Assembly: GCF_000621725.1 (NCBI RefSeq)
Contig: NZ_JHXM01000007.1
Coordinates: 186,001-250,000 of the forward strand
Source: Xylanibacter brevis ATCC 19188
GTDB lineage: Bacteria; Bacteroidota; Bacteroidia; Bacteroidales; Bacteroidaceae
DNA length: 64,000 nt
Reading direction: 5' to 3'
Part shown: positions 43,437-52,438 of the stretch, piece after piece
Layout: every line of letters starts with the position of its first letter
Numbering within the stretch: the stretch's first letter is position 1
Notes under the pieces: model-generated
The model's database searches: none
What the model was told of the DNA's origin: nothing
Seen by the model: the letters and a program-made list of their open reading frames with translations, nothing else
Translations under genes and position numbers: made by a program

Positions 43437-43494
43437 TATATTACTTAAATTTTTACCTCCCCCCAATATTTTTGATATTCTTATTAAGAATAAG

Positions 43495-43534
43495 AAAAAA
43501 GAGACATACTTACTGATGGTTTAAGTATGTCTCT
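43495..43534 (-). terminator. Terminator after luxS
   Basis: Minus strand AGAGACATACTTA-(loop)-TAAGTATGTCTCT, a perfect 13-bp stem followed by six T's. Confidence 0.92.
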
Positions 43535-43555
43535 TGTCAATATATTGTTGTGCTA

Positions 43556-44050
43556 TTATGCGTCGGCAAAGATGCGCCCGTCTTTCAGTTTGATTTCCAG
43601 TTTAGTGTATTCACAGTGGAAATCGTTCTTCAAACGGTCCAGGTATCGGCGACTCTCCCAGTGACACATGGGCAGGTCGTGCAACAGATAGTTGCCGCAA
43701 GCCTCCGGACGGGTGGCGGGCACCTCTTTCTGTGTCAGTATCCACTCCAAGCATTCGATGGTCAGTTGGCGCATGTCCTCCACCGTATAGGTTCCGGTCA
43801 TGATGATATACATGCCCGTCAGGCAGCCCATCGGACCAACATACACGACGTCGTCTTTTGCCTCGCTGTTGCGAAACCATGTCGCCATCAGGTGTTCCAG
43901 GCTGTGCATCGCAGCAGGCGCCACAGCTGGCTCCTGGTTGGGTTCGGTGATGCGCAGGTCGAAGGTCGTAAATCCTTTGTCCTCTCTCGATACATAGATG
44001 CCCGGCTTCAGGTGGGTATGGTCTATTGTAAAACTCGTTATAACTTCCAT
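43556..44050 (-). CDS. luxS: S-ribosylhomocysteine lyase
   Basis: 164 residues. The metal site is HSLEH (His49, Glu52, His53; most LuxS have HTLEH) plus the Cys in LPMCHWESRRYL near 129, and the catalytic Cys76 is in VGPMGCLTGMY. It cleaves S-ribosylhomocysteine to homocysteine and the AI-2 precursor. It lies 130 bp downstream of mtnN, which makes its substrate from S-adenosylhomocysteine. A strong inverted repeat sits between the two. Confidence 0.94.
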   Translation of the reverse strand: MEVITSFTIDHTHLKPGIYVSREDKGFTTFDLRITEPNQEPAVAPAAMHSLEHLMATWFRNSEAKDDVVYVGPMGCLTGMYIIMTGTYTVEDMRQLTIECLEWILTQKEVPATRPEACGNYLLHDLPMCHWESRRYLDRLKNDFHCEYTKLEIKLKDGRIFADA

Positions 44051-44081
44051 TTCTTTAATGCCCCCTAAGTTAGGGGGGGTG

Positions 44082-44155
44082 GGGGTCTGAACAAGCGTTT
44101 TCAGTTCCCCTATGTAGTTTGACTTGTTTATGGAGTCTGCGCTTGTTCAGACCCC
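44082..44155. repeat. 16-bp perfect inverted repeat between mtnN and luxS
   Basis: GGGGTCTGAACAAGCG (44082-44097) and its exact complement CGCTTGTTCAGACCCC (44140-44155), separated by 42 bp. It could terminate mtnN, process the message, or be an inserted palindromic element. G/C-run sequence flanks it (44061-44085). Confidence 0.8.
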
Positions 44156-44179
44156 TTTGCCTCTTAAGTTAATGGGCAT

Positions 44180-44824
44180 TTACAGGCTTTCTACGAAAGC
44201 ACGGGTTGTTTGGAAAGAATGCTCTGCCACTGTGTTCCAGAAGTCATGATACTGCGAGGCATCGGTGTCGCGCAGGGGGATGTCGCTGACCACACGGAAC
44301 GAGATAAACTTCACTTTATTTATATAACACGTCTGTGCGATGGCACACGACTCCATGTCGATGGCTTTCGCCTCGGGGAAGTGACCCACAATCTCGCGAG
44401 CCTTCTCTTTAGAGTCCACAAACCAGTCGCCGGTCACGATGAGACCCCCGTGAATCGTGATGCCTTCGGTCTTCAGACTGAGGGCCTTGCGCAGCAATTC
44501 GGGGTCTGTCTGATAGCGGGCGGGCAGACCCTGCACCTGTCCGTAAACGGTGTTGTCGTCGATGGCCGTTCCACAGTACACATCGTGATAGCACAGTTCG
44601 GAACTCACCACGATGTCTTGCACGTTGATATCATCCCCATTGCCACCGGCGCATCCGCTGCTGATGATGATGTCGGGGTGAAACTCGTTGATCATGCGCT
44701 GGGCGCCCAGTGCGGCATTCACCTTGCCGATACCGCATTTCTCTACTCTGACGTCGCTGTTCTTGAAAACCTGTTGCAGTTGTTGCAACTCTTTGTCCAT
44801 AGCGACAATAATTCCTATTTTCAT
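44180..44824 (-). CDS. mtnN: 5'-methylthioadenosine/S-adenosylhomocysteine nucleosidase
   Basis: 214 residues from MKIGIIVAMDKELQQLQQVF. The active-site Glu is in the MKI...MDKE block, the purine site near SSGCAGGNGDDINVQDIVVS, and the ribose site in AKAIDMESCAIAQTCY (Glu of DMES). The final catalytic Asp is in RVVSDIPLRDTD. It hydrolyses MTA and SAH, feeding LuxS. A promoter -7 (TATCTTTG, 44847-44854 minus) lies 23 bp upstream. Confidence 0.93.
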   Translation of the reverse strand: MKIGIIVAMDKELQQLQQVFKNSDVRVEKCGIGKVNAALGAQRMINEFHPDIIISSGCAGGNGDDINVQDIVVSSELCYHDVYCGTAIDDNTVYGQVQGLPARYQTDPELLRKALSLKTEGITIHGGLIVTGDWFVDSKEKAREIVGHFPEAKAIDMESCAIAQTCYINKVKFISFRVVSDIPLRDTDASQYHDFWNTVAEHSFQTTRAFVESL

Positions 44825-44846
44825 TCTTTCTGTTGTATTTTGACGA

Positions 44847-44854
44847 CAAAGATA
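44847..44854 (-). promoter_or_regulatory. -7 element of mtnN
   Basis: TATCTTTG on the minus strand, divergent from the yfhO -7-like TAATTTTG at 44899-44906. Confidence 0.65.
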
Positions 44855-44935
44855 GTGGAAATATTTTAAATTCACGTGGTAAGTACGAATTTATTTTGTA
44901 ATTTTGCGGCCAAATAAATAATAACTTGCAAGATT

Positions 44936-47533
44936 ATGAAATCGTTGAAACCATGGCTGCTGGATGCAGTGGCAGTGTTGTTTTTTGTGGTGTTGGCATT
45001 TGCCTATTTCTATCCAGCCGACTTCGAGGGTCGTGTGCTGAACCAGGGAGATATCTCTGCTGGCGTAGGTGCAGGCCAGGAACAGGCTGATTACATGGAG
45101 CGCACGGGCGACCGTACGCGTTGGACCAACGCTTTGTTCTCGGGCATGCCCACCTATCAGTTGTCGCCATCGTACAATAGCGACAAGGTCATCAGCAAGG
45201 TGGCCGATGCCTATCACCTGTGGCTGCCGCTCAACGTGTGGTATCTGTTTGCCTATCTGCTGGGCTTCTACATCCTGTTGCGTGCCTTCGACTTCCGTCA
45301 GCAGCTGGCTGCGCTGGGTTCCATCCTGTGGGCCTTCAGCACCTATTTCCTCATTATCATTGCTGCCGGCCATATCTGGAAGGTGATGGCGCTGGCCTAC
45401 CTGCCACCTATGATTGGTGGTATCGTGCTGGCCTACAGGGGGAAATATCTGTTGGGTGCCGTTGTCACGGGCATCTTTGCGGCCCTCGAGGTGCAGGCCA
45501 ACCACGTACAGATGACCTATTATTACTTGTTTGTCATCCTGTTTATGCTCATTGCCTATCTCGTTGACGCCGTGCGCAAAAAGCAGATGGCTCATTTCTG
45601 CAAGGCTACGGCAATGGTTGCCGTGGGCGGACTGCTCGGCATCTTGGCCAACATATCTAATCTGTATCACACTTGGCAGTATTCGCAGGAGACCATGCGT
45701 GGCGGTAGCGAACTGGTAAAGAGCGATGCCGGCAATCAGACCGCCGGCGGATTGGAGCGTTCCTACATCACCGACTATAGCTATGGCATCGGCGAGACCT
45801 GGAGTCTGCTCGTGCCCAATGTGAAGGGCGGCACCTCTACCCACGTTATCTGGGAGGACGAGGGTGCTAAGACTATCCTGGAGAATGAACAGGTCGAACT
45901 GGGCGGTGGACAGAAAGCACCAGCCCTGGCGGTGGTTGGCGAACTGGCTAATCCCAATGGCTACTTCAAGGATGCCACTGGCGGACAGCCCATCTACTTC
46001 ACCCAGTACTGGGAAGAGAACCTGGAGCCCGGTGCTCACGGCACCATGGGCCCTGTCTATGTGGGCGCCTTCGTGCTGATGCTCTTCGTGCTCGGCCTCT
46101 TCATTGTCAAGGGCCCCATGAAGTGGGCACTGCTGGCAGCCACCATCCTGAGCATCATGCTGGCCTGGGGTAAGAACTTCATGGGCCTCACCGACCTCTT
46201 CATCGACTATGTGCCGATGTATGCCAAGTTCCGTGCCGTAGAGTCTATCCTCGTCATTGCCGAGTTCACCATTCCTCTGCTGGCCATGCTGGCCCTCAAG
46301 GAAGTCATCGAGAAGCCCGAGGTGCTTGCCGGAAAGAAGATCTACTACCTCTATGGCGCCTTTGCAGCAACGGGCGGCATGTCGCTGCTCTTTGCGCTGA
46401 TGCCTACGCTGTTCTTCGACTTCTACTCAAATGCTGAGGTCACCGTGGCCAGCCGCATTCTGCCAGCTCCTGCCGATGCGCAGTCGCTGCTCACCGCGCT
46501 GAGCCATGCGCGTCAGTCTATTTTCACTGCCGACTGTTGGCGCTCGTTCTTCATCATTGTCGTTGGCACGCTGATGCTGTTGCTCTATCGTGCTAAGAAG
46601 CTGAAGGCGCTGCCCGTAGTGGCTGTCCTGTTGGTGCTCTGTCTGGTCGATCTGTGGCAGGTGAACCGCCGCTATCTGAATCCTAACGACGAACATCAGT
46701 TCATCAAGAAGGTGGAGCAGCGCTATGTGCGCCCCATGACCGATGCCGACCGTCAAATCCTCAGCGACCCGTCGCTCGACTATCGTGTGCTGAACCTGGC
46801 TGGCAACCTGTTCAACGAGAACGAGACGTCCTACTATCATAAGAGCATTGGTGGCTATCATGCCGCCAAGTTGCGCCGCTATCAGGACCTCATCGACTAC
46901 TACATCAGTCGTGAGCACAATCAGGTATTTGCTGCGCTCCAGCAGTACAATGGCGAGTTGCAGGAGGCTCCAGGCGACAGTCTGTGGCCTGTGCTCAACA
47001 TGCTGAACACAAAGTATTTCCTCTTGGCACAGCAGAACTTCTACCGTCCTAATCCCTATGCACAGGGCAACGCATGGTTTGTTGATAAGCTGAGCTATGT
47101 GGATAATGCCACTGCCGAGATCAACGCGCTGCGCACCATCAACCTCCGTCACGAGGCCGTTGCCGACAAACAGTTTGCCGACGTGCTCGGTCAGGCCTCT
47201 GCGCTCGACACGGCTGCCGTGGTGAAGATGACGTCTTACGAGCCCAATCAGCTGAAGTATCAGGTGAAGAGTAGCAAGGGTGGGGTATTGGTGTTCTCTG
47301 AAATCTACTATCCCGGTTGGGAGGCTACCGTCGATGGTCAGCCCGTAGAACTGGGACGCGTCAACTATGTACTGCGTGCCCTGCGTATCGAGGGTGGCGA
47401 GCACGAGGTTGTGCTCAGCTTCTTCCCGCAGAGCATCACCACCACCGAAGTCATTGCCTACACCTCACTGGTCATCCTTGTCCTTCTGGTTCTGGTACTG
47501 TTGTTCTTTACCTATCGTAAGAAACAAAAATAA
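44936..47533 (+). CDS. YfhO family polytopic membrane protein
   Basis: 865 residues with about a dozen membrane helices in the first 600 residues and a large extracytoplasmic C-terminal part. The final helix is VIAYTSLVILVLLVLVLLFF. The N-terminus (AFAYFYPADFEGRVLNQGDI) and GLERSYITDYSYGIGETWSL match YfhO, a GT-C-like family. In Gram-positives YfhO glycosylates lipoteichoic acid; in Bacteroidetes the acceptor is unknown. The GSCFA gene follows after 2 bp. Confidence 0.87.
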   Translation: MKSLKPWLLDAVAVLFFVVLAFAYFYPADFEGRVLNQGDISAGVGAGQEQADYMERTGDRTRWTNALFSGMPTYQLSPSYNSDKVISKVADAYHLWLPLNVWYLFAYLLGFYILLRAFDFRQQLAALGSILWAFSTYFLIIIAAGHIWKVMALAYLPPMIGGIVLAYRGKYLLGAVVTGIFAALEVQANHVQMTYYYLFVILFMLIAYLVDAVRKKQMAHFCKATAMVAVGGLLGILANISNLYHTWQYSQETMRGGSELVKSDAGNQTAGGLERSYITDYSYGIGETWSLLVPNVKGGTSTHVIWEDEGAKTILENEQVELGGGQKAPALAVVGELANPNGYFKDATGGQPIYFTQYWEENLEPGAHGTMGPVYVGAFVLMLFVLGLFIVKGPMKWALLAATILSIMLAWGKNFMGLTDLFIDYVPMYAKFRAVESILVIAEFTIPLLAMLALKEVIEKPEVLAGKKIYYLYGAFAATGGMSLLFALMPTLFFDFYSNAEVTVASRILPAPADAQSLLTALSHARQSIFTADCWRSFFIIVVGTLMLLLYRAKKLKALPVVAVLLVLCLVDLWQVNRRYLNPNDEHQFIKKVEQRYVRPMTDADRQILSDPSLDYRVLNLAGNLFNENETSYYHKSIGGYHAAKLRRYQDLIDYYISREHNQVFAALQQYNGELQEAPGDSLWPVLNMLNTKYFLLAQQNFYRPNPYAQGNAWFVDKLSYVDNATAEINALRTINLRHEAVADKQFADVLGQASALDTAAVVKMTSYEPNQLKYQVKSSKGGVLVFSEIYYPGWEATVDGQPVELGRVNYVLRALRIEGGEHEVVLSFFPQSITTTEVIAYTSLVILVLLVLVLLFFTYRKKQK

Positions 47534-47535
47534 AT

Positions 47536-48357
47536 ATGGAATTCAGAACCAAGGTTCATATTCCCAGCTATCCATTCAGCATTGAGCCCCTCGAAGAGAT
47601 TCTCTTCGTGGGCTCTTGCTTTGCTGACAGCATCGGCAGTCGTTTCAAGGAGGAGCGCTTTCCGGTCGTTGTCAATCCCTACGGTGTGATGTACAACCCC
47701 GTATCGGTGCTTCACACCGTCATGCGCACCGACGCCAAACCGCGTGTGGCGTTTCTTACGTTGGGCACCAACCACGTCTATCGCCTGAAGGAAACGGGCG
47801 AGATTGTTGATAACTGTCAGAAGCGTCCGCAGCGTCTTTTCCAGGAAGAGGAACTGTCTGTGCAGCAGTGCGTTGATGCCTTGCAACAGGTGGTCGATGA
47901 ACTTTCCGCCAGACGTTCAGACGTTCAGGTTGTTCTCACCGTCAGTCCTATCCGTTATCAGAAGTACGGCTTCCACGAGAGCCAGTTGTCTAAGGCCACA
48001 TTGTTGTTGGCGGTCCACGAGTTGGTGGCTCGCAATCCCGGTGTCGCCTTCTATTTCCCCGCCTACGAGATTGTCCTCGACGAGTTGCGCGACTACCGTT
48101 TCTATCAGCCCGATATGATTCATCCATCGGCGCAGGCCGTGGAATATATCTGGGAGAAGCTGGTAGAAACGCTGTTCAGCGACAGCGCCAAGCAGTTTCT
48201 CCGTGAGTGGAAACCCATCAAAGAGGCCTTAGGTCATCGTCCTTTCCACCCAGAAAGCGATACCTATCGCGAGTTCCTGGAAAAGGCTCAGCAACAAGAA
48301 CGTGAATTGCTGGCCCGCTATCAAGACAATCGCCAAAACGAAACAATAAAAGAATAA
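47536..48357 (+). CDS. GSCFA domain-containing protein
   Basis: 273 residues; the family motif appears as FVGSCFADSIGSRF (residues 24-37), followed by NPYGVMYNPVSV and TLGTNHVYRL. The fold is SGNH-like, with the Ser of GSCFA as a probable nucleophile and a C-terminal DMIHPSAQAVEY (Asp/His) completing a hydrolase triad. It is probably a cytoplasmic esterase acting on a modified glycan or lipid. It is coupled to yfhO, so a joint envelope role is likely. Confidence 0.88.
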   Translation: MEFRTKVHIPSYPFSIEPLEEILFVGSCFADSIGSRFKEERFPVVVNPYGVMYNPVSVLHTVMRTDAKPRVAFLTLGTNHVYRLKETGEIVDNCQKRPQRLFQEEELSVQQCVDALQQVVDELSARRSDVQVVLTVSPIRYQKYGFHESQLSKATLLLAVHELVARNPGVAFYFPAYEIVLDELRDYRFYQPDMIHPSAQAVEYIWEKLVETLFSDSAKQFLREWKPIKEALGHRPFHPESDTYREFLEKAQQQERELLARYQDNRQNETIKE

Positions 48358-48378
48358 TCATTATTTTCTCCACTATAA

Positions 48379-48412
48379 CAACCAGTACCTTGATACGAGG
48401 TGCTGGTTTTTT
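48379..48412 (+). terminator. Terminator after yfhO-GSCFA
   Basis: AACCAGTACC-(9 nt)-GGTGCTGGTT followed by T's, 22 bp after the stop. Confidence 0.88.
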
Positions 48413-48487
48413 ATTTGCAGAAAAGAAACTTCTATAAAAAAGAAATATAATATTACGAAGAAATGTTTCTGTTTGAAATTTTATATG

Positions 48488-48495
48488 TATCTTTG
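48488..48495 (+). promoter_or_regulatory. -7 element before the structured region
   Basis: TATCTTTG fits TAnnTTTG; a clear -33 TTTG at the right distance is missing. Transcription would begin near 48502. Confidence 0.55.
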
Positions 48496-48501
48496 CACAT
48501 A

Positions 48502-48820
48502 AGTATTGCCGATACATCGTTAAAACGATGCTTGCCTATCATGGCTTGATTCCCTGAGTGCAGGGTGGCGGTACGATTTTTGAGGAAAAACAATAACAGC
48601 ATTAGCTGATTATTCGGTACATCATGAAACCTAGGAAATTTCGATGATTATTCATACCGTCAATAGTCACTAGTTCTGCACCTTAGGGTGTGGACATGAC
48701 TTATCTGGTATGAATGGGCAATCCTAGGGCCTCATGGTGTAGATAAGGCGGTTCACGCCTTTTCTATATCCTGAGGCCGCTTTCGTTTTAGCCCATCATT
48801 AAATCCCGATAAGTCAGTGA
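48502..48820 (+). ncRNA. Unidentified structured RNA or leader before the type IIG gene
   Basis: About 320 bp without a gene but rich in pairing. Stems: CCCTG/CAGGG (48552-48565), AATAACAGC/GCTGATTATT (48592-48614), ATCA-GAAA/TTTC-TGAT (48621-48648), CATACC/GGTATG (48653-48712) enclosing GCACC-TTAG-GGTG, ATGGGC/GCCCAT (48714-48796) enclosing a long GGCCTCA/TGAGGCC hairpin. A CCTAGG in a hairpin loop (48630-48635) could kiss an identical self-complementary CCTAGG at 48723-48728. TGACTTATC (48697-48705) can pair locally or with GATAAGTCA (48808-48816). No signature of tmRNA, RNase P, 6S, SRP, B12 riboswitch or group I intron was found. Confidence 0.55.
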
Positions 48821-48844
48821 TTATGCTACAAACCGAATATTACT

Positions 48845-51800
48845 ATGCTATTTCAAAAGACTATTACCAAGAAATACTTGGGACTAATAGATGATATAGT
48901 GGTCAGTGAGGCTTGGAAGCGCTTTCAAGCTTATTTTCTTGATGCCCAGATACAAGCAAACATTCAACAGTCGAAGGAGGAACAATTCCAAGAAGGTTTC
49001 CTACGCGAATTGTTTGTGAAGGTATTGGGCTATACGCTCAATCCTTCGCCAAACTATAATTTGATCACTGAAAAGAAGAACGAAACAAACTCGAAGAAAG
49101 CTGATGGAGCGATACAGAAAGATGGTAAGGTGATTGGTGTTATTGAGTTGAAAGACCATAAAACAACCGACCTTTCACGCATTGAAGCTCAGGCTTTTGG
49201 ATATAAAAGTCAGCATCGCGATACTCGGCTTGTTATTATTTCTAATTTCGAAAAGCTACGTCTTTACATTGATAACGCCGTAGATTATCAAGAGTGGCAT
49301 TTGTTCCACTTGACCGAGAGCGACTTCCGTGAGTTGTATCTATGTTTGGCTTGGGCTCAGGTTGATGCTGGGGTAGCCATAAAGATGAAGCAAGAATCAG
49401 TATCTAGTGAAGACCAGATAACCAAGGCGCTCTATCGCGACTATTCAGAGTTCAAGCGAGTGCTATTCGCTGACATCATAGCTAACAATCCTGCTGGCGA
49501 AGGCCTTGATGAGAAAGAATGGCAATTGCTGTTGTTCAAGAAGACTCAGAAGCTGCTAGACCGCTTGCTCTTTATTTTCTTTGCTGAGGACTGTGGACTA
49601 TTGCAGCCAAACTCTATGGTACAGATTATAGAGAATTGGCAGAAGCTTAAGGATCTTGATGCTTACGTGCCTCTGTATGACCGCATTAAGCAGTATTTTG
49701 GCTATCTCGACACGGGACATCAAGGTAAACCATTCGATGTGTTTGCCTATAACGGTGGGTTGTTTAAGGCAGACGACGTACTTGATAATCTGCTTATTAA
49801 TGATGATTTGTTGGCTTCGCATACTCGCAAGCTGTCAACCTATGATTTTGAGAGTGATGTAGATGTAAACATCCTCGGGCATATCTTTGAGAATTCTTTG
49901 TCAGAGATTGAAGAGGTCACTCAGCAGATTAATAGTGGCGAGACCCCTCAAACCTCTAAACGCAAACAGGATGGCGTGTTCTATACGCCTCAGTATATCA
50001 CGAAGTATATCGTCGAAAACACCGTTGGTCGTTTGTGCTCTGAGAAGAAACAAGAGCTGAATATTGTTGAAGAAGAATATTTCTCAGACCAGCGTCGCCA
50101 GCTGAAAACCAAGCAACGATTATTGGATCAGTTGCATCAATATCGCGACTGGTTGCTACAGATTACGATTCTCGATCCAGCCTGTGGAAGTGGTGCTTTC
50201 CTGAATGCTGCATTACAATTCCTGATGGCTGAGCATAAACTGATTGACGAAATGGAAGCCAAGGTGACAGGTTCTGCTATTGTGTTCCAGGATGTAGAGA
50301 ACAGTATTTTAGAGCATAACCTCTATGGCGTTGACATCAATGAAGAGAGTGTTGAGATTGCGCAGTTGGCACTATGGCTGCGTACTGCCAAACCCCATCG
50401 TAAGCTGAACTCACTCAATGAGAATATCAAGTGTGGGAACTCGCTGATTAGCGACCCTGTCATTGCCGGCGAAAAAGCCTTCAACTGGCAAGAGCAATTC
50501 CCCAAGGTATTCGAAAAAGGTGGCTTTGATGTTGTGATTGGTAATCCGCCGTATGTGAGGGCTGAGATAATTGCTCAGAAAGATATAGATTATTATCGCG
50601 ACAATTACAAGGTGTTTAATCCTGATGGTGATTTATTCTCGTATTTTTATGAGAAAGGTATGAATATGCTAAAGACAAATGGATTGTTTGGTTTTATATC
50701 AAACACCTTTGATAAAACAGCTGCAGGAAAGACTCTACGTAACTTCATACAGACCAACACAAAGATTGAAGGTTATGTCGACTTTACAGAAGTCCAGATT
50801 TTTGAGGGCGCAACAACATACCCAATAATACTTCTTCTTTCTAAGGAAAAAGAGGAAAAACATACCTTTGAATATACAAAAATACCAAAGGATATGCAAG
50901 GTTCTGTGATTATCAGTTCCGCACCAACTAAAGAAGTTAAACAGGATGGGCTTGATAGCGACAACTGGAGTTTCCAGAGCGCAGAAATGTCAAGAGTGAT
51001 AACAAAAATCTCAAGTTTCAAGTCTGTAAAAGAACAATATGGTAAATGTTATAGAGGACTTCTTACTGGATTAAATGATGCTTTCATCATTAATGAAGAA
51101 ACCAGAGTGCTATTAAATAAAGAAAACGCAAAATCCGATGAATTAATAAAACCTATTTACGAGGGCAAAGACTTACAGAAGTGGTGTAACCAACAACTAC
51201 AAAAATACTTGATTTGTACTCATAATGGATATGATGATGTCCCTGCTATTGATATTGACAAGTATCCCGCAATTAAAGATTTTTTAGTTGGTTTCGAACC
51301 TCAATTAAGCAAGCGATATGATAAAGGAAATACCCCATACAATCTTCGTAATTGTGCATATCAGTCTTTGTTCTACCAGCCAAAGATTATTTGGGGAAAC
51401 TTGCAGAATGCAAACAAGTTCAGTTGGGATGATAAAGGAACTATAATCTCAGCCCCAGCATGTATGCTGCCCGCTAACAATAAAGCTCTTCTCGCAGTTC
51501 TAAATTCAAAGATTGTTTGGCTTTTTCTTACTTCTATTTGTGTGGTTCGAAATGGCGGGTATATAGAGGTAAAACCGCAATATTTTGAACAGATACCGAT
51601 ACCGCCCTTAGATAATGAGTTAGGAAAAGAGTTGTCAGATATCGTTGATGCTATGTTAGTTCTGAATGAAGAACTTCAAGAGAAACGTACTCGATTCCTT
51701 CGTCGTTTGAGCGAGTTTTTTGAGGGTGTCAAGATAACAAGTGCTCTGCAGGTGTTTGACCAGTTGGACTTCAAGGGCTTTGTGGCAGAACTGAAGAAAC

Positions 51801-51979
51801 AGAAGATCAAACTCACACTGGTTCAGCAAGACGAGTGGGAAGACTACTTCAACCAATATCGCCAAGCCTGCCAAGAACTCTCAGAGCAGATAAAAGTCAC
51901 AGACAACGAGATAGACAACAGGGTGTTCGACCTTTATGGTCTGACCACAGAAGAGCGAGAAATCGTATTGAATTCTTAA
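48845..51979 (+). CDS. Type IIG restriction-modification enzyme (nuclease-methyltransferase fusion)
   Basis: 1044 residues in one chain. The N-terminal PD-(D/E)xK nuclease shows Asp87 (KKADGAIQKD) and VIGVIELKDHKT (Glu101, Lys103). A helical linker leads to the methyltransferase with motif I LDPACGSGAFLNAA (about residue 444) and motif IV VVIGNPPYVRAE (about 565), an Eco57I-type adenine-N6 methylase. The C-terminal third is the target-recognition part (GLLTGLNDAFIINEE, IPIPPLDNE). Such enzymes both methylate and cut, and act as phage defence without a separate methylase. It is more AT-rich than its neighbours. No clear Shine-Dalgarno precedes the ATG. Confidence 0.92.
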   Translation: MLFQKTITKKYLGLIDDIVVSEAWKRFQAYFLDAQIQANIQQSKEEQFQEGFLRELFVKVLGYTLNPSPNYNLITEKKNETNSKKADGAIQKDGKVIGVIELKDHKTTDLSRIEAQAFGYKSQHRDTRLVIISNFEKLRLYIDNAVDYQEWHLFHLTESDFRELYLCLAWAQVDAGVAIKMKQESVSSEDQITKALYRDYSEFKRVLFADIIANNPAGEGLDEKEWQLLLFKKTQKLLDRLLFIFFAEDCGLLQPNSMVQIIENWQKLKDLDAYVPLYDRIKQYFGYLDTGHQGKPFDVFAYNGGLFKADDVLDNLLINDDLLASHTRKLSTYDFESDVDVNILGHIFENSLSEIEEVTQQINSGETPQTSKRKQDGVFYTPQYITKYIVENTVGRLCSEKKQELNIVEEEYFSDQRRQLKTKQRLLDQLHQYRDWLLQITILDPACGSGAFLNAALQFLMAEHKLIDEMEAKVTGSAIVFQDVENSILEHNLYGVDINEESVEIAQLALWLRTAKPHRKLNSLNENIKCGNSLISDPVIAGEKAFNWQEQFPKVFEKGGFDVVIGNPPYVRAEIIAQKDIDYYRDNYKVFNPDGDLFSYFYEKGMNMLKTNGLFGFISNTFDKTAAGKTLRNFIQTNTKIEGYVDFTEVQIFEGATTYPIILLLSKEKEEKHTFEYTKIPKDMQGSVIISSAPTKEVKQDGLDSDNWSFQSAEMSRVITKISSFKSVKEQYGKCYRGLLTGLNDAFIINEETRVLLNKENAKSDELIKPIYEGKDLQKWCNQQLQKYLICTHNGYDDVPAIDIDKYPAIKDFLVGFEPQLSKRYDKGNTPYNLRNCAYQSLFYQPKIIWGNLQNANKFSWDDKGTIISAPACMLPANNKALLAVLNSKIVWLFLTSICVVRNGGYIEVKPQYFEQIPIPPLDNELGKELSDIVDAMLVLNEELQEKRTRFLRRLSEFFEGVKITSALQVFDQLDFKGFVAELKKQKIKLTLVQQDEWEDYFNQYRQACQELSEQIKVTDNEIDNRVFDLYGLTTEEREIVLNS

Positions 51980-52021
51980 AGATTAATCGGTATTAAATAA
52001 AACAGGTACCTGGTACATGTT

Positions 52022-52438
52022 TCATGCATATATTTTACTGCCCACGTCGCTCTTGATGACATACCACATTTCCGTCTTGCCGGCACAGCCGTGGCGCTCC
52101 ATGGCCAACTTGTCATCGGGGTGCACCTGCACGGAGAGGTCCTGACGTGAGTCGATGAACTTGATGAGCAACGGGAACTGGTTGCCGTATTTCTTATACA
52201 CCTTCTCTCCCACCAGTCGTCCCTGATATTTGTCGATGAGCTTCGTGAGTGTCAGTCCCACATCCACGTCATCGATGAGTCCGCGCTCAATGGCACGGCT
52301 CTCGTGACCCGGCACGCCGCTGATTTCCCAGCTTTCGCCGATATTGGGCTGGGCGGTGAATATGCCCTTGAAGGGTGCAATCTGGTAGCCTCCCCACAGG
52401 GTGGTCTTCAGATAAGGTTCAAACTTATATGGCTTCAT
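52022..52438 (-). pseudogene. manA: Truncated type I mannose-6-phosphate isomerase
   Basis: 138 residues. The start (KFEPYLKTTLWGGYQIAPFK) and the metal-binding LSVQVHPDDKLA and GKTEMWYVI match ManA, whose Bacteroidales form has about 320 residues. The sequence stops at DVGSKIYA, so the second half, including the remaining metal-binding His, is absent. Its end lies 43 bp from the stop of the type IIG gene, which suggests the restriction unit or its loss event cut the gene. The stop of the upstream lyase gene overlaps this ATG by 1 bp. Confidence 0.85.

Noticed and set aside
44891..46039. Long minus-strand reading frame (about 380 codons) opposite yfhO
   Set aside because: It lies wholly antisense to a clear YfhO gene, has low-complexity His/Gln composition and no family features; a shadow frame.
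48502..48820. tmRNA, RNase P RNA, 6S RNA or group I intron
   Set aside because: None of the core sequences (tRNA-like end, GGAAAGTCCGG, long rod with central bubble, P/Q/R/S elements) is present.
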